Shown: positions 5,768 to 10,274 of the stretch, in pieces
Numbering within the stretch: position 1 is the stretch's first letter
How the letters are laid out: each line of letters opens with the position of its first letter
Origin: an uncultured Collinsella sp.
GTDB lineage: Bacteria; Actinomycetota; Coriobacteriia; Coriobacteriales; Coriobacteriaceae
DNA: 10,274 bases
Direction: 5' to 3'
Assembly (NCBI GenBank): GCA_900544065.1
Contig: UQTR01000073.1
Span: 1 to 10,274 of the forward strand
Position numbers and translations under genes: made by a program
Notes under the pieces: model-generated
Told to the model about the DNA's origin: nothing
Databases searched by the model: none
The model's input: only the letters and a program-made list of their open reading frames with translations

Positions 5768-6705
5768 TAGGCAGCCTCAATACGATGCAGGATATCCTCA
5801 ACGACCTCATCGATTGTACATTCATCCATATCAAACCACACGATACGGTCATCGCGCTTAAACCACGAAAGCTGACGCTTGGCATAGCGACGCGAACGCA
5901 TCTTAATGAGTTCGCGAGCCTCGTCCATGCTCATAACGCCATTGAAAGCATCGATGATCTCTTTATAGCCAATTGCCTGCATTGACGTCAGGGCATCTCC
6001 CAGCCCCTGGTCCATAAGACCGCGGACCTCATCAACAAGACCCTGCTCAAACATCAGATCGACGCGCAGGTTAATGCGCTCGTAGAGCACCTCGCGATTA
6101 CGGGTCAGGCCAAACCACAGCGCATGATAATGCTCGCGCGGAACACTAAACTGACTTTTTTGCTGTGCATAGGAGATACCATCATCATGCATCTCGAGCG
6201 CACGAATCACACGGCGCACGTTATGGGGATGAATAACAGCAGCCGATTCTGGATCGCGCTCGGCAAGCAGGGCATGCAGTTCTTCCTCGCCAATACGCTC
6301 GGCAAGCTCCTGATAGCCCGCACGGCGATCGTCCTCAAGTTCACCCGAGGGAAAGTCCATCTCATCAAGGGCAGCCTTGAGATACAGCCCCGTACCTCCG
6401 CAAAAAACCGGCAGGCAACCCGAACCAAGGAGACGTTCAACATGCGCGCGAGCGTCAGCCTGATAAAGCGCAGCAGAATATGCCACACCCGGCTCTACAA
6501 TGTCGACGAGACGCAGCGGCGCCGTACACTCATCGGGCGCCATCTTTGCGGTACCGATGTCCATGCCGCGATAGATTTGCATCGCATCGCACGACAGCAC
6601 TTCGGACGAAAGACGAGCTGCCAAACGGTCGGCAACATCACTCTTACCAACCGCCGTCGGACCGACGATCGCAACGGCGGAAAGACCTGCCCCGGGAGAA
6701 ACCAT
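5767..6705 (-). CDS. miaA: tRNA dimethylallyltransferase MiaA
   Basis: MiaA adds a dimethylallyl group to N6 of A37 in tRNAs that read codons beginning with U, making i6A, the substrate of MiaB. The P-loop is GPTAVGKS (15-22). The catalytic region is SCDAMQIYRGMDIGTAKM (38-55), with general-base Asp40. FCGGTGLYLKA (101-111), HNVRRVIRALE (161-171), QAIGYKE (243-249) and RRYAKRQLSWF (272-282) are all family signatures. Its 312 residues are a standard bacterial length, without the eukaryotic zinc finger. Both ends are TAATG overlaps, with miaB upstream and hflX downstream. No clear Shine-Dalgarno precedes the start, which fits translational coupling to miaB. Confidence 0.97.
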   Translation of the reverse strand: MVSPGAGLSAVAIVGPTAVGKSDVADRLAARLSSEVLSCDAMQIYRGMDIGTAKMAPDECTAPLRLVDIVEPGVAYSAALYQADARAHVERLLGSGCLPVFCGGTGLYLKAALDEMDFPSGELEDDRRAGYQELAERIGEEELHALLAERDPESAAVIHPHNVRRVIRALEMHDDGISYAQQKSQFSVPREHYHALWFGLTRNREVLYERINLRVDLMFEQGLVDEVRGLMDQGLGDALTSMQAIGYKEIIDAFNGVMSMDEARELIKMRSRRYAKRQLSWFKRDDRIVWFDMDECTIDEVVEDILHRIEAA

Positions 6706-8075
6706 TAGCGCGGCTCGCCCACAACGGAGCCGGACAAATACCAGGTCTTGGCAACGTCAACGTCAACATCAACGATCTTGCCAACAAGCTGATCGATGCT
6801 GTAACCCTCGGGGATAGGCGCATGCACGGTCTGATTCTTGGGACTCTTGCCCAGCAGGACCGCATCGTTCTTTTTACTCGTTCCCTCAATGAGCGCCGGA
6901 ACCACAGTATGAAGCTCACCCTGGTTATACTCGTGTGCCGTGGTCTCGATAACCTTAACCAGGCGGTTAAAACGCTCGAGAATAACCTCATGCGGCGTAG
7001 GATCGTCAATCTCGGCGGCCGGGGTACCGGCACGCTTGGAATAGATGAAGGTATAGGCCTGAGCATAACGGACCGTCTCGGCAAGCGAGAGCGTCTGCTC
7101 AAAATCTTCTTCAGTCTCGCCCGGGAAGCCAACGATAATGTCGGTCGAGAGCGCAATATCGGGCATGCGGTTGCGAATGCGATCGACCAGGCCCAGATAG
7201 TCCTCGCGTGTATAACGGCGATTCATCTCTTTGAGGATCCGCGTCGAACCTGATTGGACGGCCAGGTGCAGCTGCGGCATAACGGCAGGCGTCTCGGCCA
7301 TGGCGTCGATGGTCTCGGGCAACAGGTCCTTGGGATGCGAAGACGTAAAGAAGATGCGCTCCACACCCGTATCGCCCACGGCACGCAGCAGATCGGCAAA
7401 ACGCGGCTTGCCAAACAGATCGCGACCATATGAGTTAACGTTTTGGCCCAGCAGCGTAATCTCACGCACGCCCTGCCGCACCAAACCGGTCACCTCGTCG
7501 ACAATCTCCTCGAAGGGGCGGCTCTTTTCGCGACCGCGCACGTACGGCACGATGCAATAGGTGCAGAAATTATTGCAGCCCGTCATGATGGGCACCCAGG
7601 CGTGATACTGGGTCTCGCGATGCCACGGCATGCTCATGGCATCTGTATCCTCATGCTCATTGGTGCGGATATGACGCTTACCATCAAGGAACGCCTCGGC
7701 AATGAGTTCGGCCACGTGTGCAATGGAATGCGTGCCAAAGATGACATTGACGTTATCGACGTTGGTGAGCAGGCCCTCGCCATCGCGCTGCGCGATGCAA
7801 CCACCAACGGCAACCACGCGCTTGCCCGAAGGCGAAGGCGGCAGGCTTTTGCAAGAATTGCACTGGCCGTACAGGCGAGTATCGGCGGCCTCGCGCACGC
7901 AGCACGTCATGAAGACAACGATATCGGCATTCGCAGGATCGAGCGCCATGAGGCAGCCATACGAATCAAGCAAACCGCTCACACGCTCGGAGTCGTGTTG
8001 ATTCATCTGGCAGCCAAAGGTGCGGATAAAGTAGGTTTTACCGGCAAGAATATCGCGTACGGAACGCTGGTCCAT
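6705..8075 (-). CDS. miaB: tRNA-2-methylthio-N6-dimethylallyladenosine synthase MiaB
   Basis: This radical-SAM methylthiotransferase converts i6A37 to ms2i6A37 in tRNA. From the ATG at 8075 it has 456 residues. The N-terminal domain holds the auxiliary iron-sulfur ligands Cys22 (FGCQMN), Cys58 (MTCCVRE) and Cys93 (VGGCIAQ). The radical-SAM triad is Cys167, Cys171 and Cys174 (TGCNNFCTYC), followed by VPYVRGREKSRP. The C-terminal TRAM domain covers about the last 70 residues. The frame opens at a TTG (8108) with no Shine-Dalgarno. AGGA lies 9 bases before ATG 8075 and only 3 before ATG 8081, so I chose 8075. The usual Asn of the NTC motif is Met here. The stop overlaps miaA as TAATG, joining two consecutive steps of one modification. 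Confidence 0.97.
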   Translation of the reverse strand: MDQRSVRDILAGKTYFIRTFGCQMNQHDSERVSGLLDSYGCLMALDPANADIVVFMTCCVREAADTRLYGQCNSCKSLPPSPSGKRVVAVGGCIAQRDGEGLLTNVDNVNVIFGTHSIAHVAELIAEAFLDGKRHIRTNEHEDTDAMSMPWHRETQYHAWVPIMTGCNNFCTYCIVPYVRGREKSRPFEEIVDEVTGLVRQGVREITLLGQNVNSYGRDLFGKPRFADLLRAVGDTGVERIFFTSSHPKDLLPETIDAMAETPAVMPQLHLAVQSGSTRILKEMNRRYTREDYLGLVDRIRNRMPDIALSTDIIVGFPGETEEDFEQTLSLAETVRYAQAYTFIYSKRAGTPAAEIDDPTPHEVILERFNRLVKVIETTAHEYNQGELHTVVPALIEGTSKKNDAVLLGKSPKNQTVHAPIPEGYSIDQLVGKIVDVDVDVAKTWYLSGSVVGEPR

Positions 8076-8120
8076 GTGCATAAATCCTAACGATGGGGAA
8101 CTAAACAAGGCAAGCGGAAG

Positions 8121-8438
8121 CTATGCCACAGGCTTAACATCATCCATGACGACGTTATCCATAGCAGCTCGATTGATCTGGTGAACGTAGATAGAAAGGC
8201 GGATGGCCGTGCGCGACTCCCCGTTAATGAGGATGTCAGAGAACACGGGCGCACAGGAAATATCAAAACCGGTTGGAATCAAAAAACCGCGCGCGATAGC
8301 AACGGCCTTAATGGCCTGGTTGACGGCACCGGCGCCGACACACTGGATGTTGACGGGTACACCATCCTTGACCATGCCGGCGATGGCGCCGGCAACGGAC
8401 GCGGGCGATGATTTGCTTGATACCTTCAGGCAATCCAT
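8121..8438 (-). CDS. spoVS: Stage V sporulation protein S (SpoVS)
   Basis: The protein starts MDCLKVSSKSSPASVAGA and continues with VGAGAVNQAIKAVAIARGF, the hallmark of this small, very conserved family with an Alba-like fold. It has 105 residues against about 86 in Bacillus; the extra part is a C-terminal tail ending in MDNVVMDDVKPVA. The start is set by AGGAG 7 bases before ATG 8438; a longer open frame to 8513 lacks family similarity and is rejected. In Bacillus it affects sporulation and septation, but its molecular task is unclear. A DNA- or RNA-binding role is inferred from its fold. It follows the ATPase gene after 82 bases that hold a palindrome, and precedes miaB by 45 bases. The same rny-spoVS-miaB order occurs in spore formers, although the likely host does not form spores. 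Confidence 0.95.
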   Translation of the reverse strand: MDCLKVSSKSSPASVAGAIAGMVKDGVPVNIQCVGAGAVNQAIKAVAIARGFLIPTGFDISCAPVFSDILINGESRTAIRLSIYVHQINRAAMDNVVMDDVKPVA

Positions 8439-8469
8439 GAAGAAACTCCTGCATTTAAAAGTACGTTTT

Positions 8470-8508
8470 AACTGCAATAACTGTATCGTACCGAGTGGAC
8501 TCGGTAAA
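8470..8508 (-). promoter_or_regulatory. Palindrome and possible promoter upstream of spoVS
   Basis: TACCGAGTCCACTCGGTA on the minus strand (8489-8506) is a perfect 18-bp palindrome. On the minus strand TTTACC and TACAGT are 17 bases apart and enclose most of it, a weak promoter-like pair. No T-run follows, so it does not look like an intrinsic terminator. It could be an operator within a promoter that gives spoVS-miaB-miaA-hflX independent control, or a small mRNA hairpin. Evidence is pattern only. Confidence 0.35.
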
Positions 8509-8512
8509 GGCA

Positions 8513-9598
8513 CTATTCCTCTTTGGCAAGATCAAAGGTCACGGTGATTCGATCACGCGAAACACGAATCTTTGGGTCGCCGCAAAGGTTGAGATAGTAC
8601 CGGGCAGCAAGGTCATTAAAGTCTCGCTCCACAGCACGCGAAAACTGTGCCATGTCGTCCTTGGCAATACGCAGCCCGCGACGATCCTTCGCAAGATCGA
8701 CAGGAGCCGGCGCATGCGAGGACGAATCACGCTCGCGCAGCAGACGCGCGGCCACACCGCGAACGGGCTTAATCTGCCCTGCCAAAATGCGATGTGCCGT
8801 GCGCTCAGACATCTCAAGACCCAAACCCGAGCAGATACGGATAAAGTCCTCGGCATCAGAGGCAAGGCCTAAACGATCGACAACCGGAAGCTCGCTCTCG
8901 TCATCAATGAACAGGAGACGAGACGTATCGAGCCGACTTGACGCCTGAGCATAAAGGGTCGCGGCAATCTCAGACGGTGAACCGAGATAGACATCGCAAC
9001 CACGCAACTCCTCGAGCGCAAACTCACAAGCAGCGCGAATAATATTATGCGGACCGCGAGCACAGACATAACGTCCGTCCTCATCCTTGACGGCCTGGGG
9101 CCAGCTGGACTGATCGGCACGCTCACTGAGGCGGTCGGATGCGACGCTCACCTTAAAGGCTGAACCAAGATCGACACCGGACGTAACCACACGAGCCTCG
9201 TCGGTGTTCTGCTTGATCGAAAACAATGCCATACCACGACCGTGAACGCCCCAACGGTCCATCTTCATGCTCTCGAGCTTGGAGGTAACGCGTGCATCGA
9301 AGATTCGCTCTTGCATATCCTGCGGAACGCCCGAACCGTTATCCAGAAAGACAAGCGTGCGGACGCCATCTTCCTTGGTCGTGGCGAGATAGACCTTGTC
9401 GGCGCCGGCATCGCGAGCATTACGGAGCATTTCGATGACGATATCCTCGACATGCTGAATGTCGTGCTTTGCCTGGCGCCGCTCGGCCTCCGAAACGCGG
9501 AGGCGGACATACCCCTCGCCAAGGTTCTCCTCGACGCGAAGGTTGCCCTCCCCCGACATCGACGCGATAAATGAGATAAGCTCGTTCGCGTCGCTCAT
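8513..9598 (-). CDS. MutL-like GHKL ATPase of unknown function
   Basis: I do not recognise a named gene. The 361-residue protein has a clear GHKL (Bergerat) ATP-binding fold: N-box Glu56 and Asn60 in EMLRNARDAGAD (56-67), Mg/ATP lid DNGSGVP (86-92) and GVHGRGMALFSI (117-128). The spacing, the DAGA after the N-box, the TSK at 105-107 and the G-x-x-G-x-x-L/A-x-SI pattern recall MutL more than histidine kinases. No phospho-acceptor His domain, transmembrane segment or MutL endonuclease domain is visible. Residues 140-361 show no motif I can place; about 255-290 may be a helical DNA-binding region (SGLGLEMSERTAHRILAGQI). It starts one base after the rny stop with no Shine-Dalgarno, so it is probably translated by coupling to rny. 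Mismatch repair, RNA decay or stress roles are all unproven. Confidence 0.85.
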   Translation of the reverse strand: MSDANELISFIASMSGEGNLRVEENLGEGYVRLRVSEAERRQAKHDIQHVEDIVIEMLRNARDAGADKVYLATTKEDGVRTLVFLDNGSGVPQDMQERIFDARVTSKLESMKMDRWGVHGRGMALFSIKQNTDEARVVTSGVDLGSAFKVSVASDRLSERADQSSWPQAVKDEDGRYVCARGPHNIIRAACEFALEELRGCDVYLGSPSEIAATLYAQASSRLDTSRLLFIDDESELPVVDRLGLASDAEDFIRICSGLGLEMSERTAHRILAGQIKPVRGVAARLLRERDSSSHAPAPVDLAKDRRGLRIAKDDMAQFSRAVERDFNDLAARYYLNLCGDPKIRVSRDRITVTFDLAKEE

Positions 9599-9599
9599 G

Positions 9600-10227
9600 T
9601 TATTTAGCGATATCGACAGCGCGGCTCTCGCGAATCACGACAACGCGCACCTGACCGGGATACTCCATCTCTTCCTCGATCTGATGGGCGATATCGTGAG
9701 CCAGAACCGTGGACTGGGCATCGGAGATCTTGTCCGGCTGAACCATGACGTGGACCTCGCGACCAGCCTGCATGGCATAGGTACGCTCGACGCCGTCATG
9801 GGAGTTGGCGATCTCTTCGAGCTTCTCAAGACGCTTGATGTAGTTCTCGGCAGACTCGCGACGGGCACCGGGGCGAGAGGCAGAGACGGCATCGGCGGCC
9901 TGTACCAGGACATCGAGCACCGTGTTGGGGTCGACATCGGCATGGTGAGCCTCGATTGCGTGGACGATAACGGGCTTCTCGCCATAACGGCGGGCCAGCT
10001 CGGCGCCGATGACGGCATGCGGGCCCTCGACGTCGTGGTCGATTGCCTTGCCCAGGTCGTGCAGCAGGCCGGCGCGCTTGGCGGTCACAACGTCCAGGCC
10101 AAGCTCGGAAGCCATCACGCCGCACAAATCAGAGACCTCAAGGGAGTGCTGAAGCACGTTCTGACCAAACGAGGTACGGTAGCGCAGGGCACCAAGGGTC
10201 TTGACGATCTCGGGGTGCAGATCGTGG
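9600..10227 (-). CDS. rny: Ribonuclease Y, C-terminal part (5' end cut by contig end)
   Basis: RNase Y is the membrane-anchored endoribonuclease that starts mRNA decay in many Gram-positives. Only the last 208 or so of about 510 residues are present, from HDLHPEIVKTLGALRYRTSF onward. The HD phosphohydrolase domain is intact, with metal ligands in GLLHDLGKAIDHD (near 10085-10045) and EAHHADVDPN (near 9955-9925). The family ending follows: ENYIKRLEKLEEI, then AMQAGREVHVMV, then YPGQVRVVVIRESRAVDIAK. The N-terminal membrane helix, coiled coil and KH domain would lie beyond the window. The frame continues into the adapter and yields a false start, MGSEMCIRDS, encoded by 10227-10256; that peptide is not part of the protein. 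The stop lies one base before the ATPase start. Confidence 0.96.
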
Positions 10228-10274
10228 CTGTCTCTTATACACATCTCCGAGCCCACGAGACCCTAAGACATCTC
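10228..10274. other. Sequencing adapter contamination (reverse complement of bases 1-46)
   Basis: CTGTCTCTTATACACATCT (10228-10246) is the Tn5 mosaic end in reverse complement. It is followed by CCGAGCCCACGAGAC (10247-10261), the index read CCTAAGAC (10262-10269) and ATCTC, the start of the P7 tail. CCTAAGAC agrees with a Nextera XT index from memory. Genomic sequence stops at about 10227, inside rny. Confidence 0.97.

Noticed and set aside
6480..7253. 257-residue plus-strand frame opposite miaA and miaB
   Set aside because: Antisense shadow of two well-identified genes, with no domain or start signal. The same applies to 7443-8090 and 6124-6708.
8076..8108. MiaB starting at TTG 8108
   Set aside because: No Shine-Dalgarno; ATG 8075 or 8081 near AGGA is better.
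8489..8506. Palindrome as an intrinsic terminator after the ATPase gene
   Set aside because: No T-run follows on the minus strand.
8439..8513. SpoVS with a 25-residue N-terminal extension
   Set aside because: Family similarity starts at ATG 8438, which has AGGAG at 7 bases; the extension covers the palindrome.
10227..10256. RNase Y starting at MGSEMCIRDS
   Set aside because: These codons are adapter. True RNase Y homology begins at HDLHPE and the real start lies outside the window.
1..10274. Perfect 46-bp inverted repeat at the two ends, as of a transposon
   Set aside because: It is Tn5/Nextera library adapter plus index, not a mobile element; no transposase is present.

Overview
The window looks like a chromosomal contig from a Coriobacteriia actinomycete, most likely Collinsella or a close relative. 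I infer this from the protein sequences and gene order, not from a search. Two arrangements support it. The block nrdR / LysM membrane protein / lexA is the arrangement I know from actinobacteria (nrdR-Rv2719c-lexA in Mycobacterium). The block rny / ATPase / spoVS / miaB / miaA / hflX is a Firmicutes-like RNA-processing order without hfq and mutSL. No phage, plasmid, transposase, tRNA, rRNA or CRISPR is visible. The first 46 and last 47 bases are Nextera-type sequencing adapter with an 8-base index, so both ends are artificial and the two end genes are cut.

Layout, left to right. (1) 47-1188 (+): a 5'-truncated MGDG-synthase/MurG-like glycosyltransferase. (2) 1189-1588: a 400-bp gene-free zone between convergent genes, packed with palindromes. 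Two inverted copies of one hairpin element flank a long perfect hairpin that may end transcription in both directions. (3) 2984-1589 (-): a LysM membrane protein, nrdR and dut, all reading left. (4) 2985-3144: a divergent control region with three LexA boxes spaced exactly 28 bp centre to centre. (5) 3145-4493 (+): lexA and a coupled DUF1624 (HGSNAT-like) membrane acyltransferase. (6) 10227-4478 (-): rny (3' part only), an uncharacterised MutL-like GHKL ATPase, spoVS, miaB, miaA and hflX, tightly packed.

How it fits together. The left block is an SOS and DNA-precursor module. LexA should repress itself and, divergently, the LysM protein, which matches the YneA/ChiZ type of damage-induced division inhibitor. 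NrdR (ribonucleotide reductase repressor) and dUTPase lie just downstream on the same strand. The right block is an RNA module: RNase Y for mRNA turnover, MiaA and MiaB for successive modification of tRNA A37, and HflX for ribosome rescue, with SpoVS and the unexplained ATPase between RNase Y and the tRNA enzymes. The junctions lexA/acyltransferase, miaB/miaA and miaA/hflX are all TAATG stop-start overlaps.

The items best worth a second look are the MutL-like ATPase between rny and spoVS, the intergenic hairpin family whose two copies carry compensatory stem changes, the 12-bp inverted repeat that encloses the nrdR ribosome binding site and start codon, and the phased LexA boxes.
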